DNA of 64,000 nt from Polynucleobacter sp. Adler-ghost (GCF_018688495.1 NZ_CP061320.1:1956586-2020585); one strand, 5' to 3'; counted from the first letter of the stretch, positions 17,268-26,698 are shown. A program made the numbers and translations. The notes: generated by a model not told the origin, from the letters alone.

Positions 17268-18566
17268 TTAAGCAGATTCAGCATTCGGATCAGAGCGCTC
17301 TAACTCTAGAGAGGCCGCCAGCAGGGCTAGACGAGCGACGACGCCATATAGATAAAAACGATTTGGCGGTGCACTGCCAGGCTTTGCGCCCAGATCTGGG
17401 ATAGAGTTTTGCTCAAATGCTAAAGGTACAAAATGCATCCCTGGAGCATTCAAATTTTCATCAGGGCCGCGGTCAGTATGCACTCGATAGAAGCCACCAA
17501 TCACATAGCGATCAATCATGTACACCACCGGCTCTGCAACAGCTTCATTGACCTTCTCAAAGGTATAGACACCTTCCTGAATCAATACATCACTTACCTC
17601 AAGACCTTCTTTTACAACACTCATCTTATTGCGGTCTTTGCGGTTCAGGTCTTTGAGCTGGGCCGGATCATTTACCACCATCACACCCATGCCATATGTA
17701 CCAGCATCTGCTTTGACAACTACGTATGGTTTTTCTTTAATCCCGTACTCACGGTACTTCTTGGCAGTCTTCTTAAGAACTTTCTCGACAGCAGTCTGCA
17801 ATTCTTCTTCACTCTTACGCTCATGGAAGTTCACATCAGAGCAGCTTGCAAAATAAGGATTGATCATCCAGGGATCAATATCAACTACCTTTGCAAACTT
17901 TTTAGCGACCTCATCGTAAGCAGCAAAGTGTTTCGACTTACGGCGGACGTGCCAGCCAGCATGCAGACCCGGCAAGAGATACTGCTCATGCAGATTTTCT
18001 AAGATCGGAGGAATGCCTGCTGATAAATCATTGTTCAGCAAAATTGAGCAAGGATCGAAATCCTTTAACCCAAGGCGTTGCTTCTTCAGACCCAAACGAG
18101 ATAAAGGCTCCATCAAGAGACGATTGCCATCAGGCAGATCAATCCAAGTTGGCTTTTTAATTTCATCAGACAAGGTGCCTAGGCGGACATTAAGTCCAGC
18201 TTGACGCAGGATCGAAGATAAACGCGCAATATTCTGTAAGTAGAAAGTATTGCGAGTGTGTCGCTCAGGTATCAATAGTAAATTTTTTGCCTCAGGGCAA
18301 ATCTTCTCGATTGCCGCCATTGCCGCCTGCACCGCTAAAGGCAACATTTGGGGTGATAGGTTGTTAAAACCACCCGGGAAGAGGTTGGTATCAACTGGTG
18401 CAAGCTTAAAGCCGGCGTTACGTAAGTCAACTGAGCAGTAAAACGGCGGGGTGTGCTCTTGCCACTCAAGCCTAAACCAGCGCTCAATCGTTGGGGTTGC
18501 TTCTAATACCTTTGACTCAAGATCGAGAAGGGGGCCGCTTAGGGCAGTGATGAGATGTGGAACCAT
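17268..18566 (-). CDS. gshA: Glutamate-cysteine ligase, betaproteobacterial type
   Basis: 432 residues of the GshA family found in betaproteobacteria, unlike the enterobacterial GshA. Visible blocks are V-V-V-K-A-D-A-G-T-Y-G-M-G-V (ATP binding), V-L-I-Q-E-G-V-Y-T-F-E, and Y-M-I-D-R-Y-V-I-G-G-F-Y-R-V-H. It catalyses the first step of glutathione synthesis. As the first gene in the gshA-gshB-EIIA-ptsH-ptsI run, its promoter may drive all five; the upstream gap holds two terminators of the preceding operon. Confidence 0.95.
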   Translation of the reverse strand: MVPHLITALSGPLLDLESKVLEATPTIERWFRLEWQEHTPPFYCSVDLRNAGFKLAPVDTNLFPGGFNNLSPQMLPLAVQAAMAAIEKICPEAKNLLLIPERHTRNTFYLQNIARLSSILRQAGLNVRLGTLSDEIKKPTWIDLPDGNRLLMEPLSRLGLKKQRLGLKDFDPCSILLNNDLSAGIPPILENLHEQYLLPGLHAGWHVRRKSKHFAAYDEVAKKFAKVVDIDPWMINPYFASCSDVNFHERKSEEELQTAVEKVLKKTAKKYREYGIKEKPYVVVKADAGTYGMGVMVVNDPAQLKDLNRKDRNKMSVVKEGLEVSDVLIQEGVYTFEKVNEAVAEPVVYMIDRYVIGGFYRVHTDRGPDENLNAPGMHFVPLAFEQNSIPDLGAKPGSAPPNRFYLYGVVARLALLAASLELERSDPNAESA

Positions 18567-18587
18567 TTCACCATTGTAAGATTTTTT

Positions 18588-18619
18588 AAAAGAAAGACGC
18601 GGAATCCGAGGATCCCGCG
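18588..18619 (-). terminator. Second terminator downstream of amtB
   Basis: On the minus strand the hairpin CGCGGGATCC-TC-GGATTCCGCG (one G-U pair) is followed by a T-rich tract. It stands between the amtB terminator and gshA and would back up termination. Confidence 0.7.
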
Positions 18620-18622
18620 CTT

Positions 18623-18651
18623 AAAAACCGGGCAGCTAACTAAAGCCGCCC
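18623..18651 (-). terminator. Intrinsic terminator of the amtB operon
   Basis: A minus-strand hairpin with arms GGGCGGCT and AGCTGCCC (one wobble pair) around a six-base loop is followed, after GG, by five T. It starts 21 bases after the amtB stop. Confidence 0.8.
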
Positions 18652-18672
18652 AGTGAGGGGTAAAAAAGCTAA

Positions 18673-20136
18673 TTAAGACTCGTAAGCGGACTCACCGTGG
18701 GAGCTGATATCCAAACCTTCGCGCTCTTCATCTTCCTTAACGCGCAGGCCAACCACCATATCAACCAATTTGAAGGCGATATAAGAAACTACGCCAGACC
18801 AAATTAAGGTCACGATCACGCCTTGGCTCTGAATCCACAATTGGCTAGCGATAGAGTAATCAGGGGCTGCAGCATTCGCTACATAATCCCAAATGCCTGT
18901 TCCACCTAAAGCTGGGTCTGCGAACACACCAGTTAACAAAGCGCCCAAGATACCGCCAACGCCGTGCACACCGAATACGTCCAAGCTGTCATCTGAACCC
19001 AAAAGCTTCTTGAGACCAGAAACACCCCACAAGCAGATAACGCCAGCAGCCGCACCGATTACGAGCGCACCCATTGGGCCAACGAAACCTGCAGCTGGGG
19101 TAATTGCCACTAAACCTGCTACGCAACCAGATGCACCACCCAACATGGAAGGCTTACCTTTGTGAACCCACTCAGCAACTGACCAGCTCAATACTGCTGC
19201 AGCGGTTGCCAATAATGTGTTTACGAATGCCAAGGCTGCACTGCCGTTTGCTTCGAGAGCAGAGCCAGCATTGAAACCAAACCAACCGAACCACAATAGT
19301 GAAGCACCAATCATCACGAACACTAAGTTGTGTGGCTTCATTGCTTCTTTGCCGTAACCCAAACGTTTACCGATCACGAATGAACCTACCAAACCTGCGA
19401 TCGCAGCATTGATGTGGACAACGGTACCACCAGCAAAGTCTAGAACACCCTTCTGCCACAGCCAACCAGCACGCGCTGTGATTGCCTCAAGCGATGCAGC
19501 ATCTTTGATGTCATCAGGACCAGGCCAGAACCAAACCATATGAGCGATTGGTATGTAGCTGAAAGTGAACCAAAGAATGACAAACAACACAATTGCAGAA
19601 AACTTTGCGCGCTCGGCAAATGAACCAATGATCAAGCAGCAAGTAATCGTTGCAAATGCAGCTTGGAAGGCCATAAATACATACTCAGGAATCACAATGC
19701 CTTTGCTAAATGTTGCGGCAACTGAATCTGGAGTAATACCTTGCAAGAACAAACGATCAAGTCCACCAATGAATGCGCCACCTTCAGTAAATGCAAAGCT
19801 GTATCCATAAAGGGACCACAACACTGTGATCAATGCAAATACAAACATACACTGTACGAGTACAGAGAGAATGTTCTTACTGCGTGTCAAGCCGCCATAA
19901 AACAAAGCCAAACCAGGCAATGTCATCAAGATTACTAGTGCTGTACACACCAATAACCAAGCTGTATCACCCTTGTTAGGAACTAATGCAGGAGCAGCAG
20001 CAACTGCAGCCGCAGCCGCAGCGGCAACTGGCTTAGCCTCATCAGCAAAAGCCGGTGAAGCTACCATCACGCTAGTTGCGCCAATAGCCAAGGCCATTGC
20101 GCTTCCAGCTAGGAGTCGTTTCATCCAAGTTAACAT
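18673..20136 (-). CDS. amtB: Ammonium transporter AmtB
   Basis: 487 residues from ATG 20136, chosen for its AGAGG ribosome site and because longer starts would run into glnK. There is a signal peptide (M-L-T-W-M-K-R-L-L-A-G onward, cleavage about A-F-A), an alanine-rich linker, then eleven membrane helices. Family motifs include D-F-A-G-G-T-V-V-H-I-N-A-A-I-A-G-L, W-F-G-W-F-G-F-N-A-G-S and D-D-S-L-D-V-F-G-V-H-G-V-G-G. The twin histidines of the conduction pore are within the second and third of these regions. Inner-membrane channel for ammonium, gated by the PII protein encoded just upstream. Confidence 0.96.
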   Translation of the reverse strand: MLTWMKRLLAGSAMALAIGATSVMVASPAFADEAKPVAAAAAAAVAAAPALVPNKGDTAWLLVCTALVILMTLPGLALFYGGLTRSKNILSVLVQCMFVFALITVLWSLYGYSFAFTEGGAFIGGLDRLFLQGITPDSVAATFSKGIVIPEYVFMAFQAAFATITCCLIIGSFAERAKFSAIVLFVILWFTFSYIPIAHMVWFWPGPDDIKDAASLEAITARAGWLWQKGVLDFAGGTVVHINAAIAGLVGSFVIGKRLGYGKEAMKPHNLVFVMIGASLLWFGWFGFNAGSALEANGSAALAFVNTLLATAAAVLSWSVAEWVHKGKPSMLGGASGCVAGLVAITPAAGFVGPMGALVIGAAAGVICLWGVSGLKKLLGSDDSLDVFGVHGVGGILGALLTGVFADPALGGTGIWDYVANAAAPDYSIASQLWIQSQGVIVTLIWSGVVSYIAFKLVDMVVGLRVKEDEEREGLDISSHGESAYES

Positions 20137-20149
20137 TTTGAACCTCTCT

Positions 20150-20500
<351 letters not shown>

Positions 20501-20513
20501 TCAGAGGAAGGAA

Positions 20514-21416
20514 TTAGAAAGTTTTTGTTAAGGAAATTAAACCGCCAGCTTTTCCAGCATTAGCATTTTGTGGCGTTGCATAAATTGGGGTGCCCGAGAT
20601 ACTTTTGGCATTTGTACCAACATAGGCAATAGCACCAGATAAACCGCCTCCAAAATCTTTAGTTAAACCAAGTTTCCAGTCTGCATAACTAAAATTATAG
20701 TTCCCAGAGTTATTCGTAACCTTCTGATAGCCTGCATGGCCGTTTAATGTAATACCATAAAAGCCTGTATCGTGATTAATTGTCAAATCAGGATACATAG
20801 AACCTGTGCTGTTATATATTCCAAAAAGTGGTGTTAATGCATACGACAATTTTATAAAACCTGTTGTTGGGCCGAATGTAAAGTTCTGTGCCGCATAAAG
20901 TTCTGTAGTGTTTGGATTCACACCAGCAGATTGACGTGATCCTGCGGCACTTAATGTTGCAGTATTTGATGCAGCTGATGCTCTAGCATTCAATCCCATG
21001 CCTGGCAATCCAGATGTAGGATAAAAGTACTGCAAGACTCCAACATCGCTTGCAAAGCCTTCGCCGATAAATTCTTTCTTAAAGCCAGCGTAAAAATCCA
21101 TTTCTACCTGCGAGGAAACTGTAGCTTTGTTAGGATATCCAGAAGCACCATAACCATCACTAATCCAGCTGATAGAACTATTCCAGTTACCAATATAAAA
21201 GCCACTCTCATGAGCGTAATCAAATCCACCTTGGATGGCTGGCTTAAAGTTTGACTGAGTTAGACCGCGATAACGGTAGTCATTCACCACTGTTACGTTG
21301 GCTGTAATAGGGCTGGCTTCTGGAGCCTCAGCTGCAGGAGCTGTCTGTGCAAATGCTGCTGTTGCGAATAAGCCAGAAGCTGCAAGAGCGATGGCTGACT
21401 TTTGAATCGTTTTCAT
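20514..21416 (-). CDS. TorF/Gcw_chp family putative outer-membrane porin
   Basis: 300 residues from ATG 21416, which has a strong AAGGAG site seven bases upstream; an earlier in-frame start would lose this. A clear signal peptide ends at A-F-A-Q (about 23), then N-V-T-V-V-N-D-Y-R-Y-R-G-L-T-Q-S, typical of the family, and alternating beta-strand sequence to a C-terminal phenylalanine (S-L-T-K-T-F). It probably forms a small beta-barrel. As first gene upstream of glnK-amtB it may let small nitrogen compounds across the outer membrane, an inference from operon context. Confidence 0.88.
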   Translation of the reverse strand: MKTIQKSAIALAASGLFATAAFAQTAPAAEAPEASPITANVTVVNDYRYRGLTQSNFKPAIQGGFDYAHESGFYIGNWNSSISWISDGYGASGYPNKATVSSQVEMDFYAGFKKEFIGEGFASDVGVLQYFYPTSGLPGMGLNARASAASNTATLSAAGSRQSAGVNPNTTELYAAQNFTFGPTTGFIKLSYALTPLFGIYNSTGSMYPDLTINHDTGFYGITLNGHAGYQKVTNNSGNYNFSYADWKLGLTKDFGGGLSGAIAYVGTNAKSISGTPIYATPQNANAGKAGGLISLTKTF

Positions 21417-21526
21417 ATGAAACTCCTTAGTGGTCATAAAAAAGGGATAGATGCTTTATTGCATGAAGAGATCATGAAGGCTGGGAGGCTAATGGATTTG
21501 TCACAATTCACCTAAATAAGGCTTAT

Positions 21527-21574
21527 GCACAATTTTGGTGCTTAGATATGCACTATTTTCGTTCATTTAGGTGC
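21527..21574 (-). promoter_or_regulatory. Probable NtrC-type binding sites upstream of the porin-glnK-amtB operon
   Basis: GCAC-AATTT-TGGTGC (21527-21541) matches the classical NtrC dyad GCAC-N5-TGGTGC exactly. A second pair of half-sites, GCAC at 21550-21553 and GGTGC at 21570-21574, has ten extra bases between its halves, one helical turn. The sites are 110-160 bases before the porin start, a usual enhancer distance. I could not find a good sigma-54 -24/-12 element between them and the gene. Confidence 0.55.
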
Positions 21575-21676
21575 ATATGCAGCATTTTTTAGTTGGTTTC
21601 GCCTGTTTTTAGCCCAACAACTTAAAATACCCTCTGTATCTTTTAAGCAAATTTCAATAGAACGGCGGTCAGCATT

Positions 21677-21931
21677 ATGCAAAAACCAGGTGAAATCCTA
21701 GAACAAATCCAGCGTATTGCTAGCGATATGCAGAACAAGGTTGGTGATGCCATTCGTAATTCACCAGCGCAAGAGATTGAAAAGAATGTGCGCGCCATGA
21801 TGAATCAAGGTTTTCAGAAAATGGACTTGGTTACTCGCGAAGAGTTTGAGTTGCAATCTAAAGTTTTAGCAAAGACTAGAGAAAAGTTAGAGACTCTCGA
21901 GGCTAAGGTAGCTGCCCTAGAAAAGTCTTAA
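21677..21931 (+). CDS. ubiK: Ubiquinone biosynthesis accessory factor UbiK (BMFP family)
   Basis: 84 residues. The C-terminal half is a heptad-rich coiled coil (T-R-E-E-F-E-L-Q-S-K-V-L-A-K-T-R-E-K), preceded by an amphipathic N-terminal helix, as in YqiC/UbiK proteins. These assist ubiquinone synthesis and bind membranes. The gene stands alone on the plus strand, divergent from the porin operon. Confidence 0.9.
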   Translation: MQKPGEILEQIQRIASDMQNKVGDAIRNSPAQEIEKNVRAMMNQGFQKMDLVTREEFELQSKVLAKTREKLETLEAKVAALEKS

Positions 21932-21953
21932 TCAGAATTTTTTCATCTGGAAA

Positions 21954-22529
21954 CTATTCCGGATGAAACTCATCAAAGAAACTTGAGTACGCGTCTTCAG
22001 AGAAAAACGTTTTGGCATCTACTCGTGCTGGTGCAGTATGCAAAACCGAAATCTGATAAATCCAAGCCCCGTTGTCTGGTGTCACTCTGGTGATCCAACG
22101 AACCCGCATTGACTGCTCTACCCTGCCCGAAGATTTAAATTCTAAAAAATAATCTTTAGTGGCGGCACGCTGTTTATTTGCAGTCCGATAAAGCGCATCA
22201 ACACTAACGGCACTCCCCAGAGTTACATTTGCGCGATTCAATAAGTTACCTTGCACCTGCTCTAATAAATTAGGCGCTAGGCTAGCTTGCTCTTGACTCA
22301 AACGAATCGAACTCACCGAATAAATATCATCCTCAATTTTGACTGCTTCCAAGGTTTGTGGAATTTCTTGACTTTGATATGGCAGTCGTCGCTCAATCTT
22401 TTCAGGCTTACCAGGAAAGAGAGCACTGTAACCCTCTTGTGGAGACTGCACTGTCCGCCAATCTAATTTAGGACTACAAGCCGAAAGTAGAAATGCAAGC
22501 GCCAGCACTACAACAAACTTTTGCAGCAT
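21954..22529 (-). CDS. Hypothetical lipoprotein downstream of lipA
   Basis: 191 residues from ATG 22529; a longer frame would overlap lipA. A lipoprotein signal peptide ends in the lipobox L-L-S-A-C (cysteine at about residue 18). The mature part has no motif I can name; Y-S-A-L-F-P-G-K-P-E resembles the start of small beta-rich envelope proteins with a 'FPGKP' signature. It starts four bases after the lipA stop so is probably co-transcribed, but no role in lipoylation is implied. Confidence 0.75.
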   Translation of the reverse strand: MLQKFVVVLALAFLLSACSPKLDWRTVQSPQEGYSALFPGKPEKIERRLPYQSQEIPQTLEAVKIEDDIYSVSSIRLSQEQASLAPNLLEQVQGNLLNRANVTLGSAVSVDALYRTANKQRAATKDYFLEFKSSGRVEQSMRVRWITRVTPDNGAWIYQISVLHTAPARVDAKTFFSEDAYSSFFDEFHPE

Positions 22530-22533
22530 AAGT

Positions 22534-23553
22534 TTAGACAACACCTGCACTGTGTGCTTGTTGGTCAGCATGGTAGCTAGAGCGCACCATCGCGCCTACG
22601 GCAGCATGTGAGAAGCCCATGGCATAAGCCGCTTCCTCAAATTGCTTAAACACATCTGGATGGACATAGCGCTGCACTGGGAGATGGTGACCAGACGGCG
22701 CTAGGTACTGACCAATCGTCAGCATATCGATATTGTGCTCACGCATATCACGCATCACCGCCAAGATCTCTTCATCCGTCTCGCCCAACCCCACCATCAA
22801 ACCACTTTTGGTTGGAATATGTGGAAAGCGCTCCTTAAAGTCTTTCAACAACTTCAATGAATGTGCGTAGTCTGCGCCAGGACGCGCTTGTTTATACAAA
22901 CGCGGTACGGTTTCTAGATTGTGATTCATGACATCAGGTAGGCCTTTTGGCGCATGCTCAGAAAAAATATCTAAAGCCTTATCTAAGCGGCCACGAAAAT
23001 CTGGTACCAACACTTCAATACGCGTATTCGGGGAGAGATCGCGTGACTGAGAAATGCAGTCCACATAATGCATCGCGCCACCATCACGTAAATCATCACG
23101 ATCTACACTAGTAATCACCACATAATTTAATTTTAGAGCAGCAATCGTGCGCGCTAAATTACTCGGCTCTTTTGTATCTAGTGGATCTGGTCTACCATGA
23201 CCTACATCACAAAATGGGCAGCGACGTGTACATTTATCACCCATGACCATGAAGGTAGCTGTGCCTTTACCAAAGCACTCACCAATATTGGGGCAACTTG
23301 CTTCTTCGCAAACGGTGACTAACTCATTTTCTCGAAGAATCTTTTTAATCTCAGAAAAGCGAGAATTTCCAGAAGCAGCTTTTACTCGAATCCAATCGGG
23401 CTTTTTGAGCACTTGCTCCAAGGGAATAATCTTGATTGGAATACGTGCAGTCTTCTCGCTCGACTTCTGCTTGCGCGAGGCGTCGTAGTTAAGATCCTGT
23501 CGACTATTGCTACTAGTGACAGTGGAATCGAGATCCGGCTTATTGGTGGTCAT
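22534..23553 (-). CDS. lipA: Lipoyl synthase
   Basis: 339 residues, radical SAM enzyme with both iron-sulfur motifs: C82-x4-C87-x5-C93 (auxiliary cluster) and C108-x3-C112-x2-C115 (radical SAM cluster). The terminal R-S-S-Y-H-A segment supplies the conserved serine ligand of the auxiliary cluster. It inserts two sulfur atoms into octanoyl-protein domains. It overlaps lipB by four bases. Confidence 0.98.
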   Translation of the reverse strand: MTTNKPDLDSTVTSSNSRQDLNYDASRKQKSSEKTARIPIKIIPLEQVLKKPDWIRVKAASGNSRFSEIKKILRENELVTVCEEASCPNIGECFGKGTATFMVMGDKCTRRCPFCDVGHGRPDPLDTKEPSNLARTIAALKLNYVVITSVDRDDLRDGGAMHYVDCISQSRDLSPNTRIEVLVPDFRGRLDKALDIFSEHAPKGLPDVMNHNLETVPRLYKQARPGADYAHSLKLLKDFKERFPHIPTKSGLMVGLGETDEEILAVMRDMREHNIDMLTIGQYLAPSGHHLPVQRYVHPDVFKQFEEAAYAMGFSHAAVGAMVRSSYHADQQAHSAGVV

Positions 23554-24194
23554 GATGAAATCAGTTGCTTTTGCAAATGCCCCAAAAGGGTTTGGCTAAT
23601 AATGTCTATATTGTCCTTGATCCCAAGAGTTTCCATATCGATCGTCTTTAAGCCCTCATAACCACATGGGTGAATTCGGGCAAAAGCAGCTAAATCGGTC
23701 GATACATTTAGAGCAAGTCCATGATAAGAGCACCCTTTGGAGACCTTGAGACCTAGGGCGGCAATCTTGGCACCTCGATACCCTGCCTGTATTGAATCCT
23801 CCTGAGCAAGATAAATACCAGGTGCGCCAGCATGTCTTTCTGCCTGAATAGCAAAATCTGCCAATGTATCAATTAAAGCCTGCTCAATTCGGTTGACAAG
23901 CTCTTTTACAAAAATGCCCAAACGCCTCAGATCGAGCAGTAAATACACCACGATTTGTCCAGGTCCGTGATACGTGATCTCACCGCCACGATCAACCTGC
24001 ACTAATGGGATTTGATTGCTGGGAGAATGCAAGTTGCTCGCATCTCCCGCTAAACCCAAAGTAAAAACTGGGGGATGCTCAAGAATCCAAATTTCATCTG
24101 GGGTATCGCCATCTCGCTGCTGCGTAAAATCTCGCATCGCTTGATAAGTTGACTCGTATTCAGCTATCCCTAAATGTTTTACTAAAAAACTCAT
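23550..24194 (-). CDS. lipB: Octanoyl-ACP:protein octanoyltransferase
   Basis: 214 residues with [12 protein letters not shown] near residue 70, and the catalytic lysine (about K143) and cysteine (about C155, in K-G-C-S-Y-H-G). It moves octanoate from acyl carrier protein to the E2 and GcvH domains before LipA acts. The operon runs DUF493-lipB-lipA-lipoprotein. Confidence 0.97.
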   Translation of the reverse strand: MSFLVKHLGIAEYESTYQAMRDFTQQRDGDTPDEIWILEHPPVFTLGLAGDASNLHSPSNQIPLVQVDRGGEITYHGPGQIVVYLLLDLRRLGIFVKELVNRIEQALIDTLADFAIQAERHAGAPGIYLAQEDSIQAGYRGAKIAALGLKVSKGCSYHGLALNVSTDLAAFARIHPCGYEGLKTIDMETLGIKDNIDIISQTLLGHLQKQLISS

Positions 24195-24203
24195 GCGGAT
24201 AAT

Positions 24204-24473
24204 TTAGAGGACAACACTAACCAAGGGATGCGTCGATAAAGTACGGTACAACTCATCTAACTGCTCTCGACTAGTAGCAGTGATTGGCAATGTAATACCT
24301 AGGTAATTTCCATCTTTAGAGGGTCGCTGCTCAACCTTGCTCTCATCGAACGTGGGGTCAAATTGGCGGGCAATGTGCAAGATTGCGGGCAAGTATTCTG
24401 GATTGGCTTTGCCCATTACCTTAATCGGAAACTCTGATGGGTATTCAATGAGGGATTTTTTATCTTCAGTCAT
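24204..24473 (-). CDS. DUF493 (YbeD-like) protein
   Basis: 89 residues with E-Y-P-S-E-F-P-I-K-V-M-G, S-K-D-G-N-Y-L-G-I-T and E-Q-L-D-E-L-Y-R-T-L-S-T-H-P-L-V, the three blocks that mark YbeD-family proteins. These are small ACT-like folds of unsettled function, commonly next to lipB, as here. Confidence 0.92.
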   Translation of the reverse strand: MTEDKKSLIEYPSEFPIKVMGKANPEYLPAILHIARQFDPTFDESKVEQRPSKDGNYLGITLPITATSREQLDELYRTLSTHPLVSVVL

Positions 24474-24497
24474 ATTCTTTTAACTTTTCTATTAACT

Positions 24498-25214
24498 CTA
24501 TTGATTGCGATGATCAGGCATACCCAACCAAGCGCTAGTAATGATGTTACGTATGCAATGTAAACGTCGGTGGAAAAAATGATCGGCACCTGGTACCACT
24601 TGTACTGTTAACTCTTGAGGGCGCGCCCAATCTAAGACATCGATCAAAGGAATAGTTTCATCCACCTCACCATGAATCAAAATCGTATCAGCAGGCACAG
24701 GCGCTAAGACCCATTTTCCAGCCGCACTACCCACCATGACGAGCCGCTCAGCTGCGCGCCCTAGCTCTGCCAAGCGCTGCACTAAATGGGTTCCAACGAA
24801 GCTGCCAAATGAAAATCCAGAAACCAATAAAGGCAAAGTATTGGCAGTCTGTACCCATGCCTGTTGCGCAGTCGCCTCAAATTGATTCCAGCTTGAAGGT
24901 GTGCGCATCCAATCAGTGACGTGTAGTAGGTCTTCCATCTCACCAATGCCATCATCATGTACACCGGCAGTAGCCCCTACTCCGCGAAAATTAGGACGCA
25001 CACTAACGTACCCCAATTGATTAAAAGCACGTGCCATGGTTTGCGCCACTTTGTTATCCATCGTTCCGCCCATCAGTGGGTGTGGATGCGCAACTAACGC
25101 TAAACCTCTCACCAAAAAATCGGGATTATTTTTTAATTCATCTGGTAGATCAATCGACATTTCGATTTGACCCACAATGCCATCAATCTGAATTATTTTT
25201 GTACGACTGTTCAT
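24498..25214 (-). CDS. Alpha/beta hydrolase (COG2945-like)
   Basis: 238 residues. The nucleophile elbow is V-S-G-F-S-F-G-S-F-V-G. H-P-H-P-L-M-G-G-T-M-D-N-K-V-A and R-P-N-F-R-G-V-G-A-T form the oxyanion region. A distal I-H-G-E-V-D-E-T and G-A-D-H-F-F-H supply the acid and histidine. Probably cytoplasmic; the substrate is unknown. It precedes the DUF493-lipB-lipA genes and may share their transcript. Confidence 0.88.
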   Translation of the reverse strand: MNSRTKIIQIDGIVGQIEMSIDLPDELKNNPDFLVRGLALVAHPHPLMGGTMDNKVAQTMARAFNQLGYVSVRPNFRGVGATAGVHDDGIGEMEDLLHVTDWMRTPSSWNQFEATAQQAWVQTANTLPLLVSGFSFGSFVGTHLVQRLAELGRAAERLVMVGSAAGKWVLAPVPADTILIHGEVDETIPLIDVLDWARPQELTVQVVPGADHFFHRRLHCIRNIITSAWLGMPDHRNQ

Positions 25215-25236
25215 GAGGAAACTTTCTGAAATCTTT

Positions 25237-25545
25237 TTAAGCTAACTGCAGACGCTCTACTGGGCGTCCTTGCATTAAGTGTGACTGGATGATTTCCTCC
25301 ACATCTTCAGTATCAATAAATGTGTACCAAATGCCCTCTGGATAAATGACTGCCACCGGGCCATCGGCACAACGGTCTAAACATCCTGCTTTATTAATGC
25401 GAATTTTTCCCGGGCCAGATAAGCCCAACTCTTTGACGCGCTTTTTTGCGTACTCAAAAAGAGCAAAAGCATTATGACGATCGCAACAATCTTCGCCATT
25501 ACTGCGCTGGTTTAGGCAGAAAAAAACATGGTGCTTAAAACTCAT
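25237..25545 (-). CDS. Thioredoxin-like [2Fe-2S] ferredoxin
   Basis: 102 residues. Cluster ligands are likely C10, the C-C pair in E-D-C-C-D-R, and C-L-D-R-C in K-A-G-C-L-D-R-C-A-D-G-P. That pattern belongs to the thioredoxin-fold ferredoxins with a short form. It ends with Y-P-E-G-I-W-Y-T, conserved in this group. The electron partner is unknown. Confidence 0.88.
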   Translation of the reverse strand: MSFKHHVFFCLNQRSNGEDCCDRHNAFALFEYAKKRVKELGLSGPGKIRINKAGCLDRCADGPVAVIYPEGIWYTFIDTEDVEEIIQSHLMQGRPVERLQLA

Positions 25546-25557
25546 ATGTCATCTCAA

Positions 25558-26652
25558 TCAAGGTTTTAGATTAAAGGTGGCTCTATTTCGTATGACCCAA
25601 AATAATGCCAATGGCAACCATACTACTGAAACCCATTGCATTAATTCATTAAAGTGTAATAGCCGACCTTGATACCAATGCCGTAATGTCAGAATGAAAT
25701 ACGGGTTGTCTGGCAGGAAATTAATCACCAGGGTGGCAGTAACTAAACAGGCGATTGCAAGCCAAGCTTTACTGGATAAAGAAAATTGGAGAGTCCATCT
25801 AAGCAAAAGACTGCCTAGCACCATCCCCCAAATAGCCCCCGCCGTGAGCCACAACAAGCCAAATTCCGCACCGAACTGCAATGCCGTAAAGGCAATCTTC
25901 ACTAAAACAGTGAAGCAAAGGAGGCTGTTTAAGATTTTCCATTGGGGCGCTTTTTCGCGCATCCCCAATGACAGTAAGAGCCCTGTACCAAGCCAACAGA
26001 CCGCTGTAATAATCGATTCCTGGATGACATGATTTACCACCATAGTGCCCCAATCAACGGAGGCAAAAATCGCATGCCCCCACACCCCCGTACCTAACCA
26101 AGAGCTCTGTGGATAGATCTGAGCCCAGGGGAAAAGTAGAAATAAGGCGCAAGCAGCCCAGTTCAAGCCAAACCATTGGTCAAAGCAGCGACGAACTGCG
26201 CTCCCAGAAAGCCACTGAGGACCTAATGGAATGGCTAACAAGCCGCCCATCAAACCGCCCAACACATTGGCCCACCAATCCATTTGGCTCGGAATGCGGG
26301 TGGGCAACCAAGTTTGTAGCGACTCAACACTAAAAGCCAATGCAGCACTAAAGCTCAAGGCGACGCTTAAGGCAACAAAATTACGCCAACGTGGGTAGCA
26401 GGCAAAGACCAGCAGAAACCCAAGAGGGATATAGGCCAAGACGTTGACTGACACATCAAATAGCGTAATAAAGCGGGGTAAAGGCGCATCCAACCATGCC
26501 CATGGGGCGATCCCATTATCAAAACTGAAATCGAAGGGATTCAGGCTGACATAAATGATTAAAAGCGCATAGCTCAAGCTAATAGCCCGAGCCAAAGGCA
26601 TTGCCTGGAGAGGCCAAACAAACTTGCGAGGACGCTGTTCTTCGTATTGCAT
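25558..26652 (-). CDS. VanZ family membrane protein
   Basis: 364 residues, about nine hydrophobic helices. The VanZ core is at the N-terminal end: S-L-N-P-F-D-F-S, D-V-S-V-N-V-L-A-Y-I-P-L-G-F and E-S-L-Q-T-W-L-P-T-R-I-P-S-Q-M-D (about residues 35-140). The remainder has no domain I recognise. VanZ proteins are loosely linked to antibiotic resistance and envelope stress, but the molecular function is unknown. It starts 46 bases from divergent birA. Confidence 0.88.
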   Translation of the reverse strand: MQYEEQRPRKFVWPLQAMPLARAISLSYALLIIYVSLNPFDFSFDNGIAPWAWLDAPLPRFITLFDVSVNVLAYIPLGFLLVFACYPRWRNFVALSVALSFSAALAFSVESLQTWLPTRIPSQMDWWANVLGGLMGGLLAIPLGPQWLSGSAVRRCFDQWFGLNWAACALFLLFPWAQIYPQSSWLGTGVWGHAIFASVDWGTMVVNHVIQESIITAVCWLGTGLLLSLGMREKAPQWKILNSLLCFTVLVKIAFTALQFGAEFGLLWLTAGAIWGMVLGSLLLRWTLQFSLSSKAWLAIACLVTATLVINFLPDNPYFILTLRHWYQGRLLHFNELMQWVSVVWLPLALFWVIRNRATFNLKP

Positions 26653-26686
26653 TCCCTTATTCTAGGTCAGCCAGCCTAGATCTTTC

Positions 26687-26692
26687 TACAAT
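26687..26692 (+). promoter_or_regulatory. Possible -10 element of birA, implying a leaderless mRNA
   Basis: TACAAT at 26687-26692 ends six bases before the ATG of birA (26699). With a usual start seven bases downstream, transcription would begin at or next to the ATG. The -35 region (AGGTCA at 26664-26669) is weak and no ribosome site is visible. Confidence 0.3.
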
Positions 26693-26698
26693 AGAAAA

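Noticed and set aside
17433..18002. 189-residue plus-strand reading frame opposite gshA
   Set aside because: Shadow of a well-conserved gene; no ribosome site or family features.
19985..20050. Alanine-codon repeat in amtB as a tandem repeat element
   Set aside because: It encodes the Ala-rich linker after the signal peptide and is not perfectly repeated at DNA level.
21570..21583. GG-N10-GC resembling a sigma-54 promoter on the plus strand
   Set aside because: Only the invariant dinucleotides match; the flanking consensus bases do not, and the orientation is toward ubiK, not the nitrogen operon.
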